A stretch of 64,000 nt of DNA from JAFDWI01 sp963764215 (lineage in GTDB: Bacteria > Actinomycetota > Acidimicrobiia > Acidimicrobiales > Iamiaceae), in the NCBI GenBank assembly GCA_963764215.1, contig CAVXRS010000007.1, forward strand, positions 248,001 through 312,000. Reading direction: 5' to 3'. Below the pieces are notes generated by a model. That model was not told the DNA's origin. It was given only the letters and a program-made list of their open reading frames with translations, and did not search any database. Positions 35,285 to 44,804 of this stretch are shown here, in pieces. Position numbers and translations under genes: made by a program. The stretch's first letter is position 1, and the number at the start of each line of letters is the position of its first letter.

Positions 35285-37528
35285 CGTTGCTGCGCCGTGG
35301 CATGCTGGTGGGCCTGGTGGTGGTGGCGGTCGCCGCGTCCCTGCTCACCGGGGGAATCGGCCAGACCGACGGGGTCCCACCCACCCGTGGGGCCACGAAG
35401 GTCGTGGTGTTCGGCATTCCACGGCTTTCCGTCCACGACCTCACATCCGGAGCGATGCCCAACCTCGAGCGCATCGCGCGGCAGGGTGCAACCGGGGCGA
35501 TGCGTGCCAAGACGTTGTCGTCGGTGCCCAACATCGCCCAGGCGTATGCATCCCTCGGGGCGGGCCAACTCGTGCGGGCCGGGGCGTCCGATGCCCATGA
35601 CGCGGGTGCTCCCTATGCGGGCACCACCGCGCTGGAGGCCCAACGCCTCCTGACCGGTAAGCATCTCGAGGGCTCGGTCGTGGTGCCGTCGGTACCGAGG
35701 CTGACCAACTCGAACGTCGACGGCTCCGGGGTGGGGAGCCTCGGCACGGCCCTGGCCGCAGCCGGGCATCCCACGGCGGTGGTCTCCAATGCCGACATGG
35801 TGCAGGCGGACGGCACGGTGATCAAGCAGGCGCCGGCGGCGCTGGCGGTCACCGACTCGAACGGGGTCGTGCAATTCGGCACGGTGGGCGCGCACCTGGT
35901 CCGTCACGACGATGCGGCGCCGTTCGGGCGTGCGGTGAACCGGACCGCCTTCGCCGATGCGGTCACCCGGGCGCTCTCGGTTGCCGACGTGGTGGTCGCA
36001 GACCCCGGTGAGACGCTCCGGGGAATGAACTACCTACCCAAACAGACCCCTGCGCAGGCGGCTCGCTCACGCAACGGTGCGTTGAAGCGCACCGACGCGG
36101 TGGTCGGGGACATCGCCCGGCGCCTTCCCGCAGATGCCCTCATGTTGGTGGTGGGAATGACTCCGGGCTCGGCCCAGTGGGCCCTCACTCCGGTCGTGGC
36201 CTATGGGGCCGGTGTGCGCGTCGGTCATCTGGTCTCGCCGTCCACCCACCATTCCGGGCTGCTGTTGCTCACCGACATCGCACCAACCGTCCTGAGTTCA
36301 CTCGGTGTTCCCCTCGCGCCGGGAATGAGCGGAAGTGCGATTCGCTTCGTTCCCGGGTCCACCTCGTGGAACTCGACCACCCGGCTCGACGCGCTCCTCG
36401 CCGCACGTGCGTCGACCAACGCCACGATGTCGGTGTTGTTCATCGTGGCCGAAGCCGTCCTCTACGTGCTGGCGATGGTCATCCTGTTGCGGATCGGGTC
36501 GTCGTCGGCGGCCGACCGCTGGATCGAGACGGCAGTTCTCGCCTGCCGCGGCGTGGCCGTTCTCGACGTTCGTCGTGCGGATCTCCAGCACCCTGAGTTC
36601 CCATGCGATCGCCGCGCTGATCACGAGCTGGCTCATCGCCATCGGTGTGGCGGCGTTCTCCCAGCGACTCCGCCGACATCCACTCGATCCGTTGCTCGTG
36701 ATCTGCGGGCTCACCGTGGCGATCATCACGCTCGACCTCGCCACCGGTGCGCATCTCATGACCGGGAGCTTCTTCGGCTACACCCCGACGACATCGAGCC
36801 GTTTCGAGGGAATCGACAACGCAACGTTCGCGATTCTGGCCGGCTGCACGATCGTGTGTTGCGCCGCGATCGTCGACCGTGCCCGCGACAAGGTGGGCGC
36901 ATGGTGGGTCGCGGCCGCGCTGGCGATCGTCGTGGTCGTCGTCGACGGGGCCCCCTGGATGGGGGCGGACGTCGGTGGTTTGCTGACCCTGGTACCCGTC
37001 CTCGGGTTGATGCTGTGGACCTTGGCCGGACATCGGATCCGTCGCCGGACGGTTGTCGGTTTCGTCATCGCCGCGGCGCTGGCGCTCGCCGCAGCCGTGG
37101 CCGTCGACGCCTTGCGTGCCCCGGACCAGCGAACCCACATCGGGCGTTTCTTCCTCGGCGCCGGTTCCGGGAACGGGCAGCTCATCACCAGCACGATCAG
37201 TCGAAAGTGGTCGACCAACATGCATGTGTTCAGTACGACGGCCTGGGCATGGCTGATTCCGATCATCGCCGGGTTCGGGGTGTATGTCCTCGTGGTGGCG
37301 AAGGGCTGGCGCCGCCTTCTCCCGACCGGTTCGCCGCGACGGATCGCCGTCACCACGGCCCTTGCGATGGGAATCGTCGGCTGGCTCATCAACGATTCGG
37401 GAGTCGTGGTGACCGCGCTCGTCTTCGTCTACCTGGGTCCGCTGCTGTTGCTGCTCCAGATCCGCGAAGGCGATCAGGGTCTGCGGGTGGTCGACACGCC
37501 CCCGGCGACTCTGGAGAAGGCGTCATGA
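35281..37528 (+). CDS. Alkaline-phosphatase-like domain / polytopic membrane protein (paralogue 1), one frameshift
   Basis: About 749 residues. An N-terminal signal anchor (MLVGLVVVAVAASLLTGG) precedes an extracytoplasmic domain with alkaline-phosphatase/sulfatase architecture: VVVFGIPRLSVHDL, MPNLERIARQGATGAM, NIAQAYASLGAG, and the C-terminal HLVSPSTHHSGLLLLTDIAP and TVLSSLGVPL. The usual metal-binding SDHG segment is replaced by VVGMTPGSA. A polytopic domain of about nine helices begins near residue 380; its frame changes near 36550 and continues as STLSSHAIAALITSWLIAIG. It holds conserved GYTPTTSSRFEGIDNATFAI, VDGAPWMGADVGGLL, HIGRFFLGAGSG and LINDSGVVVTALVF. Function unknown. Its TGA overlaps the next ATG (37525). 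Confidence 0.75.
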
Positions 37529-40426
37529 CCCGCGTGGTGGCGATCGTTCCCGCAAAGGATCGTGCCGACAACGTGGCCGCGACCGTGACCGCGCTGCGCG
37601 GGCTGGATGAGGTCGACCGGATCCTGGTCGTGGACGACGGCTCGACGGACGCAACCGCGGAGGAAGCCAGGCGCGCAGGAGCCCGGGTTTTGCAACTGGG
37701 CGCGAATCGGGGCAAGGCGGGGGCGATCGCGGCGGGGATCGAGATCGAAGCGGATGCCGACGTCTACCTGCTGATCGATGCAGATGTCGGTGACGATGCC
37801 CGTCATGCCCGGGCGCTGCTGGCGCCGGTGCTCGCCGACGAACTGGACCTGGCCATCGGCGTCCTCCCCGCCGCCGGACGCCGAGGTGGATTCGGCATGA
37901 TCAGAAGACTCGCCCACTGGGGGGTGAGGAAGGGATCGGGGTTCGAGGCACGCGCGCCGCTGTCGGGGCAGCGCGCGGTGCGCGGACGGTTCCTCAGAGA
38001 CCTGTCCGGCGTGACGCGCTTCGGCCTGGAAGTCGCGATGACGATCGATGCCGCCCGTGCGGGGGCGCGTGTCGGCGAGGTCGACGTGCCCATGGAACAC
38101 CGCCACACGGGTCGCACCGTCGCGGGGTTCCGCCACCGTGGGGCACAGGGCCGCGACGTGATCGAAGCGTTGTGGCCGCGGCTGTGCCCCCGTGGTCTGC
38201 GCCGCTCGCTTGCGGTGTTGTTGTTCGTCGCCTTCGTCGGGGCGTCGTTCCTGACGAGCCGGGCGACCGCGGTGTCGAGTGTCCCCGCGACCGCCCATGC
38301 CCGTCACGTCGTCATCGTCGGGGTGCCCCACCTGGGTCTCGGCGATCTCGACACGGCGAAGATGCCGCACCTGATGCACCTGGTCGACGTGGGTGCAACC
38401 GGAATGATGACCCCGCACACCGGGGGTGGTTCCCGGAGCAGTGCGGCCTACGCCACCCTCGGCGCAGGCGCCCCGGTGAATGCCTCTGATTCGGCCGGAC
38501 AGGTGGCCGACCGCTACGAGCGCGTCGAGGGCAGCCCGGCCATCGATGTGTTGGAGCGACGTACCGGCAGGCGTCCGTCCGGCAGGGTCGTGGTGCCGTC
38601 CATGCCGTCGGTCGAGCGCTCAGCCGGGACCTACGTGGACTCCAAGCCCGGGTCGCTGGCCGATGCGTTGCATCACGCGGGCCTGAAGACCGGCGTCATC
38701 GCGAACTCCGACTCGGTCACCCCGGACAACCAACCGGATCGCAGCGCACCGGCGGCGATCGCCGCCGCCTCGAGCGCGGGCACCGTCGACGTGGGCACGG
38801 TGTCACCGAAGCTGTTGCGCAAGGACCCCAACGCCCCGTTCGGGCTCACCATGGATCTGCCCCGCTTCCTCCGGGCGTTCGAATCGGTTGCACACACCCG
38901 GGGACTCGTGGTCGTCGACGCAGGCGAGACCGATCGGGCCAATCTGTACCGCGGCGGTGCGAGCCAGAAATCGGCGAGCAAGATGCTGGAGACGGCGCTG
39001 GCACGGACCGACCAGCTCATCGGCGCCATCAGCAGTCATCTCGCCCCCGACACGTTGCTGATCGTGGCGGGCATGACCCCACCGGGCGGCCAACCCGAAC
39101 TCGTCCCCATCGTGGCAGCCGGAGCCGGAGTCGTCCCCGGTCACCTGGAATCCCCCTCGACCAATCGCCAGAGCCTGGTCACCCTCACCGACCTGGCGCC
39201 CACGGTGCTCGCTTCGTTGGGAGCGCAGGTTCCGGCCGACATGGTCGGTCAACCACTGCGCTATGCGCGGGGTGCGACCGATGTCGCGTCGCTGCAGGCC
39301 ACGAACCAGCTGACCATCGACCGCGACGGGGCGTACGGCGGTCTGCTCAACTCGTTCATCTACGTGCAGATCGCGCTGTACGTCATCGCACTGGTCGCGC
39401 TCCTGCGCCCCGACACCCCGTCGGGGATGAAGCGGTTCCTGCAGTTCTGCCTGCTCACCGTGACCGTCGTGCCCCTGATGACGTTCCTGTTCCGGGTGGT
39501 GCCGGCGCTCGGCTCGCTCGGTTCGGGCACGGTGGCGCTCCTCTGGGCGGCCTCCGCCCTGGTGGCCTGGTTCGGACGCGGGCGTGGGCGTACGGCCCTG
39601 TCGCCACTGGTCGCGGTGGCCGCGGCGAACCTGGTCGTGATCTGTGGCGACGTGGCCCTCGGGGCGACTCTGCAGGAATCGAGTCTGCTCGGCTACTCAC
39701 CGACGGTCGCCGCACGTTTCGTGGGCATCGGCAATGCTGCCTACGCGATCCTGGCGGCCAGCATGATCATCGTGATGGTGTGGATCGTCGATCGGTCGGT
39801 GCGCCCCCGCGACGCCTGGTGGTCGGCCGCGTTGGTGGGAGCGATCGTCATCGTCGTGGACGGCGCGCCCTGGTTGGGCTCGGACGTGGGAGGCATCCTC
39901 AGCCTCGTGCCCGCGGTCGGCATCACCCTGTACCTGCTGTCGGGTCGCCGGCTCAACTGGAAAGCGGTGGCGGTGCCCGCGGTGGCGGCGATCGCGTTGC
40001 TCGGGGCGGTGATCGGCTACGAGGCGCTCCAACCGGTGACCGGACGAGATCACATCGGTCGGTTCTTCCTGGGCGGCGTGGGGGGTGGCACGTTCTGGAC
40101 CACGATCGGCCGCAAGATCTCCACGAACCTTTCGCTGCTCGGGTCGTCGCTCTGGTCGGACCTCCTTCCCGGTGATCGGGGGCTTCGTCGTGATCGTGTA
40201 TCTGTTCGGCGGGCGTTGGGAGCGGATCATGCCGAAGGGCTCCCGCGTGCGGATCGGACTGATCGGTCTGGTGATCGTGGCCGCGCTGGGGTATGCACTC
40301 AACGACTCGGGGGCCCTCGCCGCCGCGCTGGTCTTCGTGTACCTGGGCGCCTATGTCGGGTTGCCGGCCCTGGAGGACCCCCGGGCGGCCGACGTGGTCC
40401 TCGAACCGGTCGAGGCGCCGGCATGA
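37525..40426 (+). CDS. GT2 glycosyltransferase fused to alkaline-phosphatase-like membrane protein (paralogue 2), one frameshift
   Basis: Residues 1 to about 220 are a GT2 enzyme: VVAIVPAKDRADNVAATVTA, ILVVDDGSTD, LGANRGKAGAIAAGI, VYLLIDADVGDD (the DxD site) and LSGQRAVRG. The frame then runs without a stop into SLAVLLFVAFVGASFLT, a signal-anchor-like helix, and a second copy of the phosphatase-like domain (VVIVGVPHLGLGDLDTAKMP, LIVAGMTPPGGQPELVP, NRQSLVTLTDLAPTVLASLG) and membrane domain (GYSPTVAARFVGIGNAAYAI, VDGAPWLGSDVGGIL, HIGRFFLGGVGG). The frame changes at the CCC at about 40169 and continues VIGGFVVIVYLF through LNDSGALAAALVFVYLGA. The GT2-membrane junction near 38190 has a CCCCC run, so the fusion may be real or hide an indel. 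Confidence 0.75.
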
Positions 40427-41325
40427 ACGCCATGACTTTCGGCGGGACGCCCCGGGACTCGTTCGTCCCGATGGTGATCGGATTCGTCGCCGGGGGTGTT
40501 GTCGCCGCGGTCGCGTGGACCGCCATCCGGGGGGTCTTCGATCAAGAGCTGTTTCTGCGGAAGAACCATCGGGGTCAACGGGTACCGGTCGCTGCCGGGA
40601 TCGTGTTGTTCCTCGCGGTCGTGGCGGTGAGCGGCGTCTGGTGGTTCATCGACGTGGCGGCCGGCTGGGTCGACATCGGATCCGATGGGCGGGCCGGCAT
40701 GGTGTTCGTCGCGGGCGGGTTCGGTCTGCTGGGGCTCTTCGATGATCTGGCCGGTTCCGGAGACGACCGGGGTTTCGGCGGCCACTTGCGCGCGCTCATG
40801 CACGGGCGCCTCACCACTGGTGGGGTCAAGCTCATCGGCGGCGGTCTCCTGGCGCTCCTGGTCGTGCCGTTGACGGGCTTCTCGTGGTGGCGCCTGGTGC
40901 TGGGCGCGGCGGTGATCGCGCTTGCGGCGAACACCGCGAACCTCTTCGATCGTGCGCCGGCCCGGTGCATCAAGGTGGTGGTGGTGTGTGCGGTCGTGCT
41001 GTTCGCGACCCGATGGAACAGCATGTTCGCGGGCGTGTACCTGGCGGGACCGGCCGTCGTCGTGGGCGCCGGGGTGGGGCTCGTGTTCTTCGACGCCCGC
41101 GAGCAGTTGATGCTCGGTGATACCGGGTCGAACGTGTTGGGCGCGGCGCTGGGCTGGGCCCTGGTGGCAACGACCGGGTGGCTGCCACAGGTGATCGTGC
41201 TGGGGGTCCTGGTGGCGTTGAACATCGCCAGTGAGAAGGTGTCGTTCTCGGCCCTCATCGATCAGAACGCCTTTTTGCGAACCGTCGACCGCTGGGGCCG
41301 ACCACCGGCAGAAACGGCCGACTGA
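40423..41325 (+). CDS. MraY/WecA-like phosphoglycosyl (GT4-type) transferase
   Basis: ATG 40423 overlaps the preceding TGA (ATGA). The 300-residue protein has about nine membrane helices. Catalytic Asp residues are in GLLGLFDDLAGSGDDRGFGG. The NxxN region reads NTANLFDRAPARCIK, closer to the NLxDxRPGRA variant of MraY paralogues than to the NLTDGLDGLA of MraY itself. A third site is REQLMLGDTGSNVLGAALGW. Such enzymes move a sugar-phosphate from a nucleotide sugar to undecaprenyl phosphate. With murJ, GT2 and two exported-domain membrane proteins, it likely starts or modifies a lipid-linked envelope glycan. Confidence 0.85.
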   Translation: MNAMTFGGTPRDSFVPMVIGFVAGGVVAAVAWTAIRGVFDQELFLRKNHRGQRVPVAAGIVLFLAVVAVSGVWWFIDVAAGWVDIGSDGRAGMVFVAGGFGLLGLFDDLAGSGDDRGFGGHLRALMHGRLTTGGVKLIGGGLLALLVVPLTGFSWWRLVLGAAVIALAANTANLFDRAPARCIKVVVVCAVVLFATRWNSMFAGVYLAGPAVVVGAGVGLVFFDAREQLMLGDTGSNVLGAALGWALVATTGWLPQVIVLGVLVALNIASEKVSFSALIDQNAFLRTVDRWGRPPAETAD

Positions 41326-41350
41326 TTCTCGAGGGTGGCGGGATGTGACG

Positions 41351-41374
41351 GGCGTGTCCGACAAGGGACGCGCC
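41351..41374 (+). terminator. Imperfect hairpin after the envelope operon
   Basis: ggcgtgtcc (41351-41359) and ggacgcgcc (41366-41374) pair at 8 of 9 positions. The rest of the 252-base gap from 41326 to 41577 holds nothing else I can support. Confidence 0.35.
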
Positions 41375-41577
41375 GACTCCGTCGAATTCGTGACATTGCC
41401 ATCTCCCGTCATGGGTGCATCGGGGATCAGCCCGCGTCGGCTCACGACGAGCCGGAGCAGTCCGAAGCCTGAGCCGGACGCTCCACCCGAAGCTCGAGTC
41501 CGGCTCGCAGTGGGCGGGCAGTGGCCGCCACGCGACGGAGAGGTCGGTTCGCGCCTGCCCGGTGGGCGTGGCCGGGG

Positions 41578-42514
41578 TCAGTACCCGACGGTCGGGTCCA
41601 CGGTGCCCACGAGCGGCGCGTCGGCGACGAAGCGACGCACGTTCTCGGTGACCCGGGCGCCGAGCAGCGGCACGGCCATCGCCGGGGTGTTGCCCACGTG
41701 CGGGGAGATGATCACGTTCGGCATCGACCAGAGCGGGTGCCCGTCGGGGAGCGGCTCCGGATCGGTGACGTCGAGGGCGGCGCCGCCGATCGCACCGGCC
41801 TGCAGGGCGGCGACGAGGTCGTCGGTGACCACGTGGGGTCCCCGGGCGACGTTCACCAACCACGCATGATCGGGCATGGCACGGAGCGCGGCGGCATCGA
41901 TGATGCCTGCGGTTCGTGGGGTCATCGCGAGTGCGAGGATCACCGCGTCGGTCGCGCGCAGCGCGGCAGGCAGGTCATCGAGCCCGACCGTCCGTTCGGC
42001 ACCGGGAACCGCTTCGGTCGCCTGGCGGCGGACGATCGTGGTGGTCGCGGAGAAACCCCCGAGCATGCGGAGCAGCGCGCGGGCGATCCCGCCGCCGCCC
42101 AGGATCGTGACCCGGGCCCCGACCAGGTTGGTGCCGAGCTCGTTCGGCGTCGGACTTGTCCCAACTCGTCCGCCGGGCGTACGCGCCGATGCCGCGCATT
42201 CCCGCGAGCAACAACGACACGGCCATCTCCGCCACCGGTTGGGCGTACACACCTTTGGCACACGTCCAGATCCGACCGTCGCCGGTGAGATCCATGAACG
42301 TCTCGATCCCGGCGAAGGGCAACTGGACCCAGCGAATGCCCGGATGCTCATCGAGGAGCTCGGCGAGCCGTTCGGGATGTTTCGGGATCGCCCAGACGAG
42401 GCCGTCGGCGTCGCCCGGCTCGGCGACCTCGGCGCCCCCGGCGCGCACGGCGTCGGCCAACCAGGAGTTGCGGGCGTCACCCGGGGCGATGGCGACCCGC
42501 ACCCGGGCGCTCAT
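41578..42514 (-). CDS. D-isomer specific 2-hydroxyacid dehydrogenase (one frameshift)
   Basis: ATG 42514 overlaps the TGA of the upstream hydrolase gene (TCAT), so they are coupled. The N-terminal substrate domain reads LVWAIPKHPERLAELLDEHP, IRWVQLPFAGIETFMD and ICxxxKGVYAQPVAEMAVSL. The frame changes near 42160; the Rossmann domain follows with ELGTNLVGARVTILGGGGIA, ALAMTPRTAGIIDAAALRAM, WLVNVARGPHVVTDDLVAAL, GGAALDVTDPEPLPDGHPLW and the catalytic His in VIISPHVGNTP. About 312 residues, the expected size. It reduces a 2-keto acid or oxidises a 2-hydroxy acid; the substrate is unknown. Confidence 0.85.
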
Positions 42515-43492
42515 CGGCGTGTCGTGTCCCGGCCGCGCAGCATCGGCGTCGAATGGTCCCAGTCCGCCAGCAGCGCCCGGATCGCGACGATCAGCAGGAG
42601 GGGCTGGTCCAACATGGCGTGATGGCCGGTCTCGGGCAGGCTCACCACCGGGGTGACCCGCCCCATCCGGTCGTACATGAACTGACTGATGTTCTCGGTG
42701 AGCAGGCCTTTTTCGAAGCGCAGCAGGCGCGAGACGGCAGCGGATGTCTCCCAGGTAGGGCAGGGCGACGCCGCGGGGGTCTCCCGCGAATGCGGAGAAC
42801 AGGTTCGGGTCGAACTTCCAGCGCCACCCACCGTCGGTGGCACACAGCGAGTGTCGGGCGACGTGATCGGCGACGTAGGGCAGATAGTGCTCCTGGCCGG
42901 GCACGGTGCGGAAATGCGGGAGGGCGGCTTCCAGGCTGGGGTAGACCTTGGCCTGGCGGAACACGCCCAGGCGCGCCGAGGCGACCTCCGGGTCCGGTTC
43001 GGTGACCGGCGAGTCGCCCACGATCGCGCCGGCGAGCCGACCGTCGCCTGCCAGCGCGGCGGTGACGATCGCGACCATGCCGCCCATCGAGTGGCCGATG
43101 ACCACCGGCGGGCCGGCGAAGTCGGAGGCGTCGGCGACGGACATGACCTCGCGGGTCCACTGTTCGACCGAATAGGCCGACCGGTGGTCGCTGTCGCCGT
43201 GTCCGGTCAGGTCGAGGGCGGCGACGCGGTGGTCGTGCGCGAACAGGGCCGCGACGTGGGTCCACCAGTAGTTGTGCGCACCGCCGCCGTGGACGAACAC
43301 GAGTCCGGGCCGGCCCGGCTCCCCCCAGGTGCGGAACGCGATGGTGGCGCCGTCGACCTCGATGGTGTGCGACTCGGCAGGCACGGCGAGCGCGTCGCGG
43401 AACCAGTCCGGGGTCTCGAACGGTTCTCCGGTCCACGCCCGGACCAGGTCGTATCCCGCCGGTGAGTGGCCAGAGCTGGGTTGGTCGGCCAT
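42511..43492 (-). CDS. Alpha/beta hydrolase (one frameshift)
   Basis: ATG 43492 gives about 327 residues after correction. Features are GLVFVHGGGAHNYWWTHVAA (oxyanion HGGG), ALDLTGHGDSD, the nucleophile elbow VVIGHSMGGMVAIV and, after a frame change near 42745, LRFEKGLLTENISQFMYDRM and the catalytic His in SLPETGHHAMLDQP. This is a standard serine hydrolase of the epoxide-hydrolase/lactonase type. It is coupled to the dehydrogenase gene, so it may supply a hydroxy acid from a lactone or ester (inference). Confidence 0.85.
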
Positions 43493-43573
43493 CCGAGTCA
43501 ATGTAGTGCCTGGTATGGTGACCTCGATTTCCGGCCGGAAGCAGGTGTCCGGTCACGAGCAGGAGAGGGCAAC

Positions 43574-44644
43574 ATGAACAAGCGCGCAGGCCTGAAGGTC
43601 CTCGGGGCCCTCGTGGGTTTGGTGGCACTCTGCGCGGCGTGTGAGCCGGGGTGGACCAACCCGGTCCTGGGTACCGGTGACGGGTCGGGGACGACGCCAG
43701 GGTCGGTGGCGGTCGCGGCCGATCAGGTCGCGCTGGGTGCACCCGAGGCGATGGTGGATCTCGGCGCGCGGGGCTTTCTCGCCTATGACGCGGCCAATTG
43801 CACGATCATGTTGGTGGCACACGGTCAGGCCACGCGGTTCGCGGGTAACGGCATCTGTGGTGACACCGGCGACGGCGGGCCGGCGACCGCGGCGGAGATC
43901 TCCCCGGATCCGATGCCGATCGGTGGTGGGATTTCCGCCGATCCGAGCGGGAACGTGTACTTCACGACCACACTCTCGTCGAAATCGGGCATCCGACGCA
44001 TCGACGCGACCACCGGGGACATCACGACGGTGTCGGGCACAGCGGACGAACGGATCTTCGGGTTGAGTGCCGAAGCGAATGGTCAGTTGACGTATCTGAC
44101 CGATACCGAAGTCAACTCCGGGCTGACGGATCGCTGGACGCTCCGCAGGAACGACTCGAAAGGGAACGATTCAGTGCTCGCGTCCTACCAGTCCGACACC
44201 ATCGGTCGACCCGCCGGATTCGTGCGACTCGGCGCCGACGACTATGCAGTGACGGGAGGCTGGATACCTGATCAGGTGGCGTTCGTTGTCTTCGACCATG
44301 GCGCGGTCACGAGCTCTCCGATTGCGCTCGGTTCCAAGCTGAGCGGTGGCAATCTGATTGCGGAAGCCAGCAAGGACGGGGCGATCTACGGACTCACTTT
44401 CGACGGGTCGACAGGGGAGAGGGGGACCTTTGTGTTCCGATTGAATCCGGATCACACACTGGATCTCATCGCGGGTTCGGGCACGCCGGACCCGGGAACG
44501 GCGCGCCAATTCGCACAGGGCCTGGACCTGAATCTGAACGCGCAGGCGGTCGCGCTGACCGACAACGGGAACCTGTTGATCGCTTCGGAGCACACCGTCT
44601 ACGACATGGCGAACGTGGCCGACGCTCCGGCGATCTCGCCATAG
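43574..44644 (+). CDS. NHL-repeat-like lipoprotein (paralogue 1)
   Basis: ATG 43574 behind aggagag; 356 residues. The signal ends in a lipobox (LVGLVALCAAC). The mature protein has beta-propeller-like repeats: AYDAANCTIMLVAHGQATRF, AGNGICGDTGDGGPATAAEI (the GDGGPAT turn of NHL/teneurin-type repeats), ISADPSGNVYFTTTLSSKSG, RRIDATTGDITTVSG and a closing ALTDNGNLLIASEHTVYDM. A paralogue is encoded at 57220. It is probably an outer-leaflet-facing protein with binding rather than catalytic function. The second half of the gene is visibly less GC-rich than its neighbours. Confidence 0.82.
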   Translation: MNKRAGLKVLGALVGLVALCAACEPGWTNPVLGTGDGSGTTPGSVAVAADQVALGAPEAMVDLGARGFLAYDAANCTIMLVAHGQATRFAGNGICGDTGDGGPATAAEISPDPMPIGGGISADPSGNVYFTTTLSSKSGIRRIDATTGDITTVSGTADERIFGLSAEANGQLTYLTDTEVNSGLTDRWTLRRNDSKGNDSVLASYQSDTIGRPAGFVRLGADDYAVTGGWIPDQVAFVVFDHGAVTSSPIALGSKLSGGNLIAEASKDGAIYGLTFDGSTGERGTFVFRLNPDHTLDLIAGSGTPDPGTARQFAQGLDLNLNAQAVALTDNGNLLIASEHTVYDMANVADAPAISP

Positions 44645-44695
44645 GTGGGCCGAACCCGTCCGGGCCGCGCGGACCTCGACCCGGCGGAGCTGAAT

Positions 44696-44738
44696 AATTT
44701 GCGGAGGAGCCGCCTGGGGCGGCCTGGTCGTGCAAATT
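44696..44738. terminator. Nested inverted repeat after lipoprotein gene
   Basis: Outer arms aatttgc (44696-44702) and gcaaatt (44732-44738), with a perfect inner hairpin gccgcc-tgg-ggcggc (44709-44723). It is about 50 bases after the lipoprotein stop and before the insertion sequence. Likely a terminator or structured RNA end. Confidence 0.5.
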
Positions 44739-44804
44739 TGGGAGTGGGGATGATGGTGGCAGCGGTGGGCGCGGTCCGTACGGGGCCGCGGCCCGGTGGG
44801 GGAT

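Noticed and set aside
35281..41325. A single 2014-codon open frame
   Set aside because: It joins parts of three genes by chance frame agreement. Two frameshifts, internal ATGA overlaps and domain boundaries show separate products.
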